Numbered from the stretch's first letter, positions 52,801 to 59,629 are shown. The stretch: DNA of 64,000 bases from Clostridiaceae bacterium (GCA_902362725.1 CABIXM010000002.1:51913-115912), one strand, 5' to 3'. Translations and numbers: made by a program. Notes: generated by a model from the sequence alone, not told the origin.

Positions 52801-53759
52801 GCAATACAATCCGAATAATCTACCTGATGATATTGCCAGCCCGAACGATATGATCCGCCATATTTTGCACAAAATGCACTGTATGTAACTCCGTCATCAC
52901 CCTTGGCCAGCAACCGCTTCACCGTACCATGGCTCAGATTACTTCCCAGCGATGGTAACACGCCAATCGCATATGATGTCATATCTCTGCAACCCATGGA
53001 TGTTAAGGATGACGGTCCTGAACCATTAGCATATAACGAAATTTGATCGTCCAGTGTCATAGGTGCTTTTGCTAACGCATCATATACCCAATCAGGTAAT
53101 TCCCTGTCGTTCAGGTACATATTTGCAATATAGTCAAAAGACAAACCATCTTCCTGCATCTGTCGCAAATCATCCAGATCAAAACCTGCAAAAATGGTTC
53201 CACTGAAGAACCGCTCCAGAACCATTCCTTCTTCTGCCATAGATATGATTTCTGCAATATCTTCTGAATACATTTCATAGATATCGTTTCCATCAGCATC
53301 TGTTCCAATCACATAGTTTCCACTATATGACGGATCGCCGTACACATAATTTTCATATGCGTCCGAAAGTTCTTCCTGTTCTTTTGCTTCTTCTGGAACT
53401 TCTGTCAGCTCCGCTTCGTCAGGAACACTCTCTTCTTCCTTTTCATCCTCCACAACATCACCAGCATTTTTATCTTCGCTGGTATCTTCTGCCGTGTTTT
53501 CAGATGATTCCCCATCCTTTTCGTCCGCTGGTGATTCATCAGACTTATCATCATCTTCATTTTCTGATTTCTCAGCATCAGCTTCCGTTTCTTCTTCGGG
53601 TACATCGGAAGAATTTGAATCTTTCTCAGATTCTCTTGCAGAATCCACAGTCTCTAATTCCGACGCATATGCAACAGAGCCAACCGATACATTGGACAAA
53701 ACCATTGCCAGCGCCAGTAAAAAGCAGAGACAGCGTTTCCCATACTTCCTCATACTCAC
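40881..53759 (-). CDS. Giant thioester-domain adhesin with Cna-B/SpaA-type repeats
   Basis: The 4,292-residue protein has a signal peptide cleaved after about Ala32, then an acidic Glu/Ser stretch (to about 130). A thioester domain follows, with Cys297 in YSAFCAKYGG and Gln356 in YAAIQTVIWY; this pair can form a reactive bond that attaches covalently to host surfaces. The rest is a long series of SpaA/Cna-B-type domains, marked by E-boxes such as TETTAPNGYE, IEKTAPDGYE, KETLAPTDNGY and VEKTAPSGYL, which form internal isopeptide bonds. The end has a Pro/Thr linker, a membrane helix (about 4265-4285) and RKKREEEA. No LPxTG is seen; NPMKR before the helix might be the class B sortase site. GTG start with AAGGAG. 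Confidence 0.95.
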   Translation of the reverse strand: MSMRKYGKRCLCFLLALAMVLSNVSVGSVAYASELETVDSARESEKDSNSSDVPEEETEADAEKSENEDDDKSDESPADEKDGESSENTAEDTSEDKNAGDVVEDEKEEESVPDEAELTEVPEEAKEQEELSDAYENYVYGDPSYSGNYVIGTDADGNDIYEMYSEDIAEIISMAEEGMVLERFFSGTIFAGFDLDDLRQMQEDGLSFDYIANMYLNDRELPDWVYDALAKAPMTLDDQISLYANGSGPSSLTSMGCRDMTSYAIGVLPSLGSNLSHGTVKRLLAKGDDGVTYSAFCAKYGGSYRSGWQYHQVDYSDCIAPNGSHLSANQYKLIQSFVNTYLKTTKQSNADYAAIQTVIWYVINHDASSFWAQQAWGEGGLSQVAPIMWPADPSYILGAVISCAYAWDRVSEGGWTLDNYGNVDYYPGQHAEIQFWAASNDNAQWIITWDIGEGDTTFEAVEIPMMDNFYLEKKATTKYNVDITKESVITNELLEGIDFRVDESEASGFDLTYDIYTGTLAEYGNDYPNATTSTFGQSTTVSDPVPYMDADVEPSGGQHTTVITTDQNGHASTTFIHKHTFREFYSTCYDGFQNEIDYEMYQAIWGKTLAEVNALADGETISVAYMGATVEMTADEIKAIYDAQQVVYTQTQEEAQSTIDYEYDNYVARTYTYTVTELDKYGRPAATDSNGKTLDAINLPKEGYRKDVKDVTTIEPYTEVVKNGGTMIAGGKNDVDPNTNERNITNEPWYNQIFINKTDLETNSQILYDTEFEIYEYYQWKATAKAQEQSIYPAMILNQMITENGSTLKLEHIAGAKLTITDEDGTHEYLSQDLDTDKLKAAVDNPSDYVIGFTPTSAGAYKVHLYLTLDSAADLGSTSQVTYNETELHDLGTCTCAGECTDDCPVCQKSKDFCKLTTEKEYTAKALYAQTEHRINLTGSSVDNSASAVTYTTEDGGTIVLSISGENMVYTYTDASGAEKTFVKGDPNYASVYSSNTELYFSYYEVEDTGIVLFTEDGTSYKGLDDSRYYVSATDNGDGTMTLYYYIGKILADGTYEYVTDFSVSANQITFAERDTNVGTDINDYTTWGQDNYEIVRVTPEIAKKMGWSDTTIGMYTVHRLGATDQYAGTTFTDTDDKATGEKFGYYEYGTIYYTQANLGHYCIVEKTAPADGEKTGYLGNYEDRDYTKLTDESSKKNNDGAPYDTPDQKSTVKMVHYLHMCEDTNQYATYMLTDGYKDYDSVYYTNYVEYLDDPGHTATEDGYDAHYYDQSSLLPSIGLERFTLNDPKQDTLNQDWDRLMNQYLQEKSGILVNRDSEKTDTYFALREARNLITNFVGTTINVDSYNDNDSAESEITYNGTYTDTQINYHSYAGDNAEFLNNRAGFNSTEYLQVGNVIYDDAAQEKQARFTNTEADVNKEQGYAFIDERTYGFIRFTKYDADAERYVSGTLDDQYEAGTDHGDADLDGAIYSLYVAENNTFDVDYYEGTLDGKLIWAQPLKAGGYRVIFDADDDASNGFTDEGTNTYTDYPHAYLSENKLYLDYTDAATASVEVSKNTRQYSGIQHPDGMYGGEKHNGWYAVLEEQQVFVDADEDGYGDTWTVQDVTLQAGAKVASATIKDGEFQIDGLYLGNYYLAEEIRDSIVVFSTDNDDDEASEIKWLSFAPGYLAATDSDGNPIKYHYTFPYEGEMVEGVQYDPEQVYVQKETSGVSEQQVVKGAGFQIDKETTADESASSGNTQYKKLEGAGFTVYLISELSKIVDGTIQPAFNIDEGNMLVKNNDLVALFDETDNLMGYKFTEDYILAHHPFEEKYGGTDYDLDQVNQLVYVAGRGYYYVVDILAAYKDPYYSNETLKWDFTNEANAIARMYEKNATKVEEINKGYDYTTNHLNSGSPCEWYGLNGISDGWVATGVKNEYRLSELFSNHYGHIKSPELPWGAYLIVETTTPQDVFTVDPFVVTVTDSSATENRTKYVTETDTTIVTSLVMVKRDAQSGQDVIQKGVSYRIWNYQKNNYLKEYLLGPNGNLSTIQRDIFTTDEEGRIDAVASLEKGYYRLEELSGPEGFYNTYWDQGNPTDGEQLGGVGTDAERLTKDNMFTPYYGTVDFEVTTERRYKASGITSNGNLDYIYIGETYYNKETLGKLNILKTGEVLVGYSNTDDIEYADEYTDAADAAYNNLKASAKDRAVFNQMKDHYDLGTDEVEYRTVEEQLKVDNIQKVDYLAVDGNGVRLAAVYKTADGDMLTMNGGKVYNTGVYQTVDGKKTYYPGVEEIVTVPNQYIYTDAAGNQKIITADDSTGSVVYKDETGAVVTDAAVIAALKAYAKIVTLDGTEIVGTADSFTQITDSSKILMIVYDLSTDIYENAWLRDVTDTYIYTVSGTNIMNTSYVVTEENGVLTTNDYGVLKDNGNGTYTLTYTEAIYDPDINYNYKLSLADGTILKVKLVTYGLYITDDGKVVKLLPAGGYSVTDTDGTEKDYPDAAVSLDEESTGETYDFVYEERPLANAKYQITAAEDIYTQDGNGGTWFKKGDIVATVETGEDGEIVSYVPNYKTAEKAGSGSYDYTYYYGNTDGTKTSLTGKKYYDADEYATTGSIKNYWVDGEGGMSQKDKDLYGVPAYTDKNIYPNTFYRERTLNIMRRLRRSTNSQNLIATDYVTRLENEGNITTDSAGVLTKTDTGYRLTYESTDEYPGATLKENGDYYLLTLQDGNTIEVKESQTLYRITESNVAPWAEGDIVEKTAKGYQITHTDTAEAGVDKGAGVDGAADLGYTHVAVYDNASIRDNGNGSWTLIDKTGTEIVTMQDHVLVTEMGGYVYKTANGYQVTDVRSEDMTASSYIQPVKLVPRCADLVIKSETYHLIWDKLKQKFRTAAGTEITLADDYSTLTVKTGDTETTYQAFDLFIEYDLNYASQESIVKVEKDGTLGTVSVYLPLGKYNVQEIATPYGFLINNQVQTVDFKYADQIKEVVFNTNEESSKWTDDTMKIWASKGLNWFLGGVNTVAEKLYDISGVNFWTWGTYGDAEKPYYQDKNGFLSSYDLRVKAWSQEDVPETPKDDKVTISKKDLVTGKELPGAKLEITDAKGDVVESWTSTDTPHEVTLPDGIYTLTETTAPNGYERTESINFVVENGSVKSGTVTMFDAPETEDGIYISKKDITNKEELPGAELEIRTADGNEVESWTSTDTPHKTTLPDGDYKLIEKTAPDGYEKAEEISFTVKDGKVDGGYVLMYDSDGKIPDTPGGDRRPESEENQWKLGVGIYKADKDTAASLGGAKFGLYTKNDIYNVDGKLLIQAGTKLAVATTDESGHANFAVDIALMSKYLDPAAKDSDLIYQKTVSYEYDSLTAGPKEGTFWLAAPSCDTILVTKDGDAYKTADGRTLTIDTTKKTVSYLVEESIDGNTSINTGDYYIQEITPPDGYLIDDTIYPVEFKYDGEYNMYIPVYAKHANEQTEVGITKYDLTGSEEIPGAEIACYKVKDVNDVDENGLISHEDDNLIEIDRWTSTDAEHTVKGLLLSNGEWPRLNNQEVRENIYVFRELVPADGYVSAKDIEFKLYQLKDADGHWMDADGNLYGYEVIVNHVTADQDYESGLILAPNENADDWILTGQTENSWDYTEVLDGEVIAKWLLVNKNLILFVNKDATKETLAKVLRESDFADKEFEKVYFEFAGNRIEDIDFYKDLQVTTRPADSKITYTQTWGTLDDLHLVMYDDTTKVKFSKQDIVTGEEIAGAHLQIVDEKTGAVVEEWTTGDDGYDADGNPIAHYIEKKLKVKYPYILKETLAPTDNGYVKSNSIRFQIDDSGEIQHIIMEDDFTKLEISKADITTGEEIAGAQMEIWTADADGNPITKYAEWTTGQDGYDANGNPNRHYVDYMPTGNYVLVEKTAPSGYLVAENVPFTITETGLLQKVQMLDATTMLKIYKYRTGTTEFVSGATINVYEVPEQYISYLTQPIKVETDAKIVDPDETPDFPTNDEIVGSTELGDYLTGVKAAQTEHRETYKTQLTLQYSLLKADLVNANYKMTQLLPDDVELNQDDLGTAFEAKDGDETAFTYKFSKTDAGYAVTVEFAEAYVNAAGHDNFNFLVTMEANIKDSALRQSGRLEVKFTDKVKLVIAKDEIVEIDSSVDTPAVTIRLTDEDLRATIVSQNKAVSVSGLKPGWYIAMEAKAPKGYILDTTPQIFRLLNATGEQTLYFYNQPEKKNSHHGGSGSHGSDDTPTPVTPTPEIGKLTLSINNGWWWNNVVTEDDGTAGYSIKVEVASENPMKRFPFVAVGAIAVLAAAGGFLIVRKKREEEA

Positions 53760-53890
53760 ACTTTCTCCTTTCTTTATTTTTACCCTTATGAGTAAGATAA
53801 GGTCTGTACTACGCCATTATTACATTAAATTTATCCAAATGCAAGCAACGGAAATTTTATTCCAACTCTGTCATTATTCCAAACAAAAAA

Positions 53891-53914
53891 GCAACCATAC
53901 TTATGTACAGTTGC
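53891..53914 (-). terminator. Terminator after the CAP-domain lipoprotein gene
   Basis: GCAACCATAC and GTACAGTTGC form a 10-bp stem with two mismatches and a 4-nt loop, followed on the minus strand by six T. It lies between the CAP-domain lipoprotein stop (53941) and the adhesin start (53759), so the adhesin needs its own promoter or read-through. The rest of 53760-53890 is AT-rich and shows no gene. Confidence 0.78.
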
Positions 53915-53940
53915 TCTTTTCTCTCTATTTATGATTTTAA

Positions 53941-55221
53941 TTATCTTCCTAATGTTACTATCACATAATAGCTACCGTTATAATAACAATACGCAGCTCC
54001 AATTTTTGTCTCTGTCTTTCCCATCATTTCTATACGGTGTGTACTCGAATTATAAAAATTATTGTACCAAGTCTGCGGATCACTGCTTTGAGATTTTGTA
54101 AGCATTTCTAATGTTTTCATTCCACTATGGGACAAATCACTTGTAATTGCTTCTGCTCTTTCTTTTGCAATCGCTGCCAGAGAATCATCCCACGCAAGCG
54201 CATCCAAACCTTCCTCTGCTCTTCCCGCATTGATCGCATCGGCCAGTGCCGGGCATGTAGATGTTGTTTTCTCTGCTGTCGATGCTCCTGAATCAGAAGA
54301 ACTTCCGGAAGATGCACTTGCTGTTGCTCCAGCGGAAGAACCTGCTCCAAACTGGCTCTCAATCATAGCTCTGGCCTGCTCCTCGGAATATCCCATGGAC
54401 ATCATTGCATTCAACGCTCCCTGCATATCTGTGGATGCTGCTGCACTGCTACCAGAATTTCCTGTACTTGCGCTTGCTGAACTTCCTGCACTTGCTGTCT
54501 GTGTCTGCTTCTTTACTGGTTTATCATTTACGATATAGTTATTGGAACAATACCCCGTCTCATCATTATACCGGATCTGATACCATCCAGTAGAAGCGAT
54601 TCCCGTAACCGTAACCTCGTCTCCCCAGGAAAGTGAGCCAAGCTGTTCATAATCTGCAGACGGTCCTTTTCTCACATTTACTGTCTGATTTGCATACATT
54701 GGAGTGTCCGTCATTTCCTCTACAGAAAAGCCATTGATCTTTTCAAAGGTTGCATAGGTAAGATCTGCTACTTCCTCTTCACTGATATCCGCTACTGCAG
54801 TTACCTGAATCGGTACTGGTGTAGTTTCTTCCTCGCTCTCGGTTTCCGGCTCACTTTCTGAATCGGTCACTTCTGCTTCCTCACTTTCAGCTTCTTTTTC
54901 TACCTCAGTCGATACACTGATTGCTGCTCCAACTGCTACCTTGGCTCGCTGATCCTCCGGAAGCTCCTCTGCAAGTGTCAGGATGTAAGTATTATCAGCG
55001 TCATAAGCTGTATAGGTCCCATCCTCATTTTCTGAAGCTACCACCACTGAATATGCTACAGTCTCATATTCCGGTTCCTGCTCCTCTGGCTCTTCTGTCT
55101 CTTCCTCTGTAACCTCTTCTACAACTGCTTCCTGGGTCGGCTCTTCCTTTTTACCACACCCGGTAAATAATGTAGCAGCCATTACTGCAGCAAGTAAAAT
55201 ACTCACGCTTTTTCTTTTCAT
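53941..55221 (-). CDS. Lipoprotein with SH3-like, UBA-like and CAP (SCP) domains
   Basis: The 426-residue protein has lipobox LFTGC (Cys22), a long acidic linker, a bacterial SH3 domain (about 180-230, TVNVRKGPSADYEQLG), a short three-helix segment like a UBA domain (MQGALNAMMSMGYSEEQARA, about 263-285), a Ser/Ala linker, and a C-terminal CAP domain (LADAINAGRAEEGLDALAWD, ending CYYNGSYYVIVTLG). SH3 domains bind cell-wall peptides; CAP domains in bacteria occur in surface and conjugation proteins. The promoter and palindrome upstream suggest separate control. ATG with GGGAGGA. Confidence 0.9.
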   Translation of the reverse strand: MKRKSVSILLAAVMAATLFTGCGKKEEPTQEAVVEEVTEEETEEPEEQEPEYETVAYSVVVASENEDGTYTAYDADNTYILTLAEELPEDQRAKVAVGAAISVSTEVEKEAESEEAEVTDSESEPETESEEETTPVPIQVTAVADISEEEVADLTYATFEKINGFSVEEMTDTPMYANQTVNVRKGPSADYEQLGSLSWGDEVTVTGIASTGWYQIRYNDETGYCSNNYIVNDKPVKKQTQTASAGSSASASTGNSGSSAAASTDMQGALNAMMSMGYSEEQARAMIESQFGAGSSAGATASASSGSSSDSGASTAEKTTSTCPALADAINAGRAEEGLDALAWDDSLAAIAKERAEAITSDLSHSGMKTLEMLTKSQSSDPQTWYNNFYNSSTHRIEMMGKTETKIGAAYCYYNGSYYVIVTLGR

Positions 55222-55277
55222 AAATCGTTCCTCCCATTCTCTGTATTGTCACTTCTCATCATTCTTGCGGTTTTCTC

Positions 55278-55302
55278 ACTTGTGTACACCGTGTACACAA
55301 GT
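55278..55302. promoter_or_regulatory. 25-bp palindrome, copy A (candidate parS or operator)
   Basis: ACTTGTGTACAC, one central C, then GTGTACACAAGT: 12-bp arms that are exact reverse complements. An identical copy with the same flanks (about 32 bp identical) is at 60752-60776. The copies lie on either side of the parA/parB gene cluster. Copy A lies 57 bp before the start codon of the CAP-domain lipoprotein gene and after its promoter. ParB-type proteins bind such palindromes; a repressor operator is the alternative. Confidence 0.75.
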
Positions 55303-55417
55303 TACAGTACCTCTGAATATAAGAAAACGAATCCTCTGGATCATATAAGAAAATCTGCAGCTTTGCTTATATGATGTTTCCTCTGAAATCTTAGATATGA
55401 TTTCCTTCGTTGGTTTT

Positions 55418-55500
55418 AACTTATCTTATCATTACATTTTTGTCAACACAAATGAGACAAATTTTATCTCATTTTAATAATTTTGTCTCATTTTATAAAT
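55418..55500 (-). promoter_or_regulatory. Promoter and ATGAGATAAA-type operator boxes
   Basis: On the minus strand TTGACA (55441-55446) and TAAGTT (55418-55423) are 17 bp apart. Just upstream are three boxes: AATGAGACAAA (55451-55461) on the plus strand and TTTATCTCATT and TTTGTCTCATT (55463-55473, 55482-55492) in the other orientation. The same TTTATCTCATT occurs twice near 63.9 kb. They are probable binding sites of an element-encoded regulator controlling the CAP-lipoprotein gene. A further 10-bp inverted repeat ATCATATAAG (55340-55349)/(55366-55375) lies downstream. Confidence 0.65.
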
Positions 55501-55518
55501 TTGATCCACATCTGCACT

Positions 55519-57369
55519 TTAGAATTTTTCAGCCAGGCTGCTGAATACTCCCATGACTTTTTCATACAGATCTTTTTCAACCAACGGAATCGAAGTCACC
55601 GGTAATAAGTAATCGTACAGGATCCCTTTGCTTTTCGCTACCTGCTTTGTCTTATTATAAGTCTTATGACCCATGGAATCATGCTTGAAAAGAATATAGT
55701 CCATGGATCCAATAAAGCTCTCTGCCATATCCTGATCCGTATCCCAGATATGTAGCTTTGGATATTTATCCCCCAGCTTCTTTGTAAGGTTCCGGTTTCC
55801 TCCAACAATCAGGATATCAAACATTCCGGTCAAGGCTCTGATATTTCCCTCTATCACGGAATTTTCAACTGTCTGCCTTTCTGCTGCCACCTCATCCGGT
55901 TCTGCGGACTGCTCCACTGGGATCAGACTATCTATGCAACCATCTTTCGCTTGCTTCTGTTCCTCTTTCTCTTTTTTCCCAGCTTCTGCACTCAGCGATT
56001 CCATTTCCTGCTCTATGTTTTCAAGTCGTACCTGTAATGCCGTGGCCTTGTTCAACTGCCGGTAATAATTCTCATTTACGGTCTCTTCCTTTACCTTCAA
56101 ATTCTGAATTTGCCGGTCCTTCTCTTCCAGTTCCAACCTGTATTTCGCCAGTTCCTGTTCCTGTTCGTTCAACCTGGCCTTTAAACTATCCTCTTTTTGT
56201 ACCTTGATATCCGGAACATTCCCGTTAAGTGTTGAAAGAATATCCTTCTTTCTTCTCTCAGATAATGCTTTTGCCATGCCATATCCTAAAAAAGCACTCC
56301 AAATCGCATCGGAGCTGTGCGAAAAATAATATTCATATTCTTCGCTTATATTACCGGCCATCATTTTTCCTTCACACACCTTGTCCACATGGATATCTGA
56401 TTTGGACATAAACCCTGCAATAGCTGCGCGATCAGCTTTACTGAATACAATCTCGTCTTCATCCAGTCCAAAACGCTGCATCACCATTTCCATGAAGACC
56501 GGTTGAGCTACGGCATCACCGGAAAGCCCTTTATGCGGGATGTCCGGTGCCTCATTTACTAATTCATCCAGCTTTTCATCGCGGTAATGCTCTTTCAGGT
56601 CCTCTAGTTTTCTTCCGTTCCGGAATTGAAATGCGTATACCTTTTTGATAATATAGAGCAGCCTATCATTCTCAGTATCAATTTGTCCTCTCGGATAGTA
56701 TTCCTCATGAGAACTCCAGAACAGTACATAAAGTTCTTTTATCAGATCCCGCTTTTCCAACTCCTCTTTTTTACAGAGCAGCATATAAGAGATTCCAAAA
56801 ACGGTATATTTGGCTGTACTGTCTTTTTCATAATTTCTCTGTGCATGAGCCAATACCTTTTCCGCATAACGGTATTCATTTCCCTCATTATCCGGCTCTA
56901 ATGCCATTTTTGTTACGCTTGGCATTATCTTCTCTATGTACATCCATATGTCCTGTTTGCACGATTCCGCTATTTTTACCCTTTGGAATGCATCAGCTTT
57001 TTTCGCCTCCGGACTTAGCATATACAGTAAGGTTCCTATTTTTACCAGATCACATGCCTGGTAAAGTTCCCCTTTGTCGATCCCGAATACAGTATCACTA
57101 AGGTATTCCTGCAAATACGCTTTACACACTGATTCCCATTTTTCATAAATAGCAATCCCCTGTGCTTTAATCGTCACATGACGAACAACAAACTTTGCCA
57201 CACTGCAGATATAATATCTTTCCATAGCCGGGACAATTTTACTTACCAGTTCCTGATTCTCTATTTCCGTCAACGATGGCTTCTTGGGTTCTTCCTTCAG
57301 TCCCTGGAAAAAACGATTAGCCGATTTAATATCCACTTTCAAACCATTGGGTATTCCTCTCTTACTCAA
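55519..57369 (-). CDS. DUF2325-domain protein with coiled coil
   Basis: The 616-residue protein has a helical N-terminal part of unknown type, a coiled coil (about 395-480, LNEQEQELAKYRLELEEKDR), an acidic linker, and a C-terminal DUF2325 domain (about 515-616: ILIVGGNRNLTKKLGDKYPK, FKHDSMGHKTYNKTKQVAKS). DUF2325 proteins are frequent in mobile elements beside ParA/ParB-type genes. It starts 6 bp after parB, so it is in that operon and may help maintain or partition the element. No enzymatic motif known. Confidence 0.85.
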   Translation of the reverse strand: MSKRGIPNGLKVDIKSANRFFQGLKEEPKKPSLTEIENQELVSKIVPAMERYYICSVAKFVVRHVTIKAQGIAIYEKWESVCKAYLQEYLSDTVFGIDKGELYQACDLVKIGTLLYMLSPEAKKADAFQRVKIAESCKQDIWMYIEKIMPSVTKMALEPDNEGNEYRYAEKVLAHAQRNYEKDSTAKYTVFGISYMLLCKKEELEKRDLIKELYVLFWSSHEEYYPRGQIDTENDRLLYIIKKVYAFQFRNGRKLEDLKEHYRDEKLDELVNEAPDIPHKGLSGDAVAQPVFMEMVMQRFGLDEDEIVFSKADRAAIAGFMSKSDIHVDKVCEGKMMAGNISEEYEYYFSHSSDAIWSAFLGYGMAKALSERRKKDILSTLNGNVPDIKVQKEDSLKARLNEQEQELAKYRLELEEKDRQIQNLKVKEETVNENYYRQLNKATALQVRLENIEQEMESLSAEAGKKEKEEQKQAKDGCIDSLIPVEQSAEPDEVAAERQTVENSVIEGNIRALTGMFDILIVGGNRNLTKKLGDKYPKLHIWDTDQDMAESFIGSMDYILFKHDSMGHKTYNKTKQVAKSKGILYDYLLPVTSIPLVEKDLYEKVMGVFSSLAEKF

Positions 57370-57374
57370 TAGCT

Positions 57375-58331
57375 CTATTCCTCCGTCTTTTGTGTATGAG
57401 TAGTGTCACCGATGTTTTCTGCAAAATTCTGTTTTTTCTTCCACTCATCCAGGAGTTGATACAATACCTTCTCTATTTCCTGACTCGTATAGCTTTCCGG
57501 GAAATATTCTTTGATGTTTTTTTCCTTAATTGTGACTTTTCTTTCTACCACGGCTGATTTCTTTTTCACCAGAACTTCTTTAGCAAGGGCATATGTAAGG
57601 TTTCCCTCTTTTGAGTATCCCTTTAATTTTTCTGCATCATCCTTAGATATTTTGCACCCTGTTTTCTCCACGATCTCCTGCACATAGCTCTGCTCTTCTT
57701 CATTCAGAAACGACAACGCTACGCCCTGTGAAATTCCGATTCTTTCCGCATCTACCATTTCCAGGAGTTCGTCATTCAATCTGGCCAGCCAAATAAACCG
57801 CTGAATAGTCTTCCAGCTTTCTCCAAACTCTTCTGCCATCTCCTCCAGCGTTTTCTTACCACCATTTCTTTTTCCCTGGCGCTTTGCAGCTTCGTAATCC
57901 ATCTTGTAAGCTCTTGCCTTTTCACTCGGAAGAAATGAATCCCGGTATTTATTCGTATGTATCATGATTCGAATTGCGGTATCATCGTCATAATTTCCTA
58001 CAATGAACGGCATTTCTGATAATCCGGCAATTTCACATCCAAGCCATCTTCGGTATCCGGCTAAGACCTCGTATCCCCCTTCTTTTCTTGGTCTTGCCAT
58101 TCCTGGCTGCATAACACCAATTTCTTTTATGCTTCCTACCAGTTCATCCATCTGTGTATCCCGACGAACCTTAAACGGATGATCCGCTCTCTCGTGCAAT
58201 TCTGACAAAGGAAGTATCTTAATCTCCTCCTTTGCCCTATTCAATCCATCTATCAGTTTCTTTTCATCATCATTTCCAAATAAATCATTATAGGATGTAA
58301 CCTCAAAATCAGATGCCATTGGCTTGCTCAT
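57375..58331 (-). CDS. parB: ParB-family partition protein
   Basis: ATG at 58329-58331 (MSKPMASDFEVTSYNDLFGN) has GAGGAGG 9 nt upstream and overlaps the parA stop. The 318-residue protein has the ParB N-terminal domain (MDELVGSIKEIGVMQPGMAR, VLAGYRRWLGCEIAG), and a HTH with KTLEEMAEEFGESWKTIQRF. ParB binds parS and, with ParA, partitions plasmids and elements. The G-E-R-R CTPase box is represented by GYRRW. Candidate sites are the palindromes at 55.3 and 60.8 kb. Confidence 0.94.
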   Translation of the reverse strand: MSKPMASDFEVTSYNDLFGNDDEKKLIDGLNRAKEEIKILPLSELHERADHPFKVRRDTQMDELVGSIKEIGVMQPGMARPRKEGGYEVLAGYRRWLGCEIAGLSEMPFIVGNYDDDTAIRIMIHTNKYRDSFLPSEKARAYKMDYEAAKRQGKRNGGKKTLEEMAEEFGESWKTIQRFIWLARLNDELLEMVDAERIGISQGVALSFLNEEEQSYVQEIVEKTGCKISKDDAEKLKGYSKEGNLTYALAKEVLVKKKSAVVERKVTIKEKNIKEYFPESYTSQEIEKVLYQLLDEWKKKQNFAENIGDTTHTQKTEE

Positions 58332-59106
58332 GTGCCAGTACCTCCTCAACTACTTTTTCATATGCCAGGGCTACTTTACCCTTTGGATCATGCTGGTAAA
58401 TACTTATTCCACATGCCGGTGTTTCTGCAGCTCTTACCGACTGTGGGATATTCGTTTTGAACATATAAATATTGTTCCCATACGCTTCTCTTATCTTTTC
58501 CATATTTTTCTGGGCGTATGTGGTTCTTGCATCCACCATAGTAAACAAGATTCCTTCAAACTCCAATTTCTGATTGATTTGTCTTTTTACTTTTCCGATT
58601 GTTCTGATTAACTGCTGCAGACCCTTGATCGGAAGATACGCTGCCTGCAGCGGAATCAATACACTATCCACGCTTGCAAATGCATTTATGGTTATCATTC
58701 CAAGAGACGGCGGACAATCAATAATAATATAATCGTAATGCTCCCGGATGCTGTTGATATATTCTCTTAAAATCAATTCCCGGCTCATTACATTGACCAA
58801 TGAAACCTCCATTCCTGATAGCTCTATGTTTCCCGGAAGCAGATCTATTCCTTCCTTTTGTTTCAGTATACCATAATCCAGCCCGATTTCATCACCTCGG
58901 ATGATCTTTTCCATAACCGTTGTTAATGTCACATCCATATCATCTGCATTTTTGTAACCCAGAGCTGTCGTTAAATCTCCCTGTGCATCGGCATCAATCA
59001 GCAGAACCTTCTTTCCTTTTCTGGCCAGTCCCACACCTATGCTCAATGTAGTCATTGTTTTTGCGACCCCGCCCTTCTGATTTGCTACTGCAATTACTTT
59101 ACTCAT
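58309..59106 (-). CDS. parA: ParA/Soj-type partition ATPase
   Basis: The 265-residue protein has the deviant Walker A KGGVAKTMTT (residues 11-20), LLIDADAQGDLTTALG, and Walker B YIIIDCPPSLGMITINA, all typical of ParA/Soj. It should form ATP-dependent patterns on the nucleoid and, stimulated by ParB, segregate the element. ATG with GGGAGA upstream. It overlaps parB. Confidence 0.96.
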   Translation of the reverse strand: MSKVIAVANQKGGVAKTMTTLSIGVGLARKGKKVLLIDADAQGDLTTALGYKNADDMDVTLTTVMEKIIRGDEIGLDYGILKQKEGIDLLPGNIELSGMEVSLVNVMSRELILREYINSIREHYDYIIIDCPPSLGMITINAFASVDSVLIPLQAAYLPIKGLQQLIRTIGKVKRQINQKLEFEGILFTMVDARTTYAQKNMEKIREAYGNNIYMFKTNIPQSVRAAETPACGISIYQHDPKGKVALAYEKVVEEVLAHEQANGI

Positions 59107-59119
59107 TTATGTTCTCCCT

Positions 59120-59629
59120 TCATTTTCTCACAATATCGTAGTTTCCGTTCGAAAACCGGATAATATATATCTGATGTCCGGTCTCCAGCCTCTTTGCCCT
59201 TAAATATAACTGCTCCCAGTAACTGATCACTACCCGGCACTCTTCGCCGTCACAATCCATGTTGAGAATCCGTTCCCCATCTGTTCCTTTACTGAATCCC
59301 AGGAAAATTCCTTCTCTTACATCAAAATTTATGCCGTCCTCCAGTCTTCTCGATAGCTTTCTGGAAGTCCGGATATCTTTCAAAACAGAGACTGTCATCA
59401 GCATCAGAAGAATATACAAGCCGGTCTGTATCCATGTTCCCTCACCTATGATCGGTGAAGTTTTAAATTTCCAACATGCGTACCCCACTATACATCCTAA
59501 AGTCAAAAATACATGCTGCTTAAAAGCAAGTTGTTGAATTTTAGTTGTATACTTGTTAAATAGAATCATCTGTAACTTTGTACTGGTCTCATCTCCTCCA
59601 GACTCAAATCCATATATTTTACTGTTCAT
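59120..59629 (-). CDS. Two-helix membrane protein, DUF-type
   Basis: ATG at 59627-59629 (MNSKIYGFESGGDETSTKLQ) follows GGAGGGTG. The 169-residue protein has two membrane helices (about 38-58 and 68-85: FLTLGCIVGYACW, TGLYILLMLMTVSVL) and a cytoplasmic beta-rich domain (REGIFLGFSKGTDGERILNM, CRVVISYWEQLYLRAKRLET). It overlaps the next gene's stop. Function unknown. Confidence 0.72.
   Translation of the reverse strand: MNSKIYGFESGGDETSTKLQMILFNKYTTKIQQLAFKQHVFLTLGCIVGYACWKFKTSPIIGEGTWIQTGLYILLMLMTVSVLKDIRTSRKLSRRLEDGINFDVREGIFLGFSKGTDGERILNMDCDGEECRVVISYWEQLYLRAKRLETGHQIYIIRFSNGNYDIVRK

Noticed and set aside
40881..53759. Frameshifts or division of the giant adhesin gene
   Set aside because: The frame is open over the whole length and the Cna-B pattern continues through it, so it is one gene.
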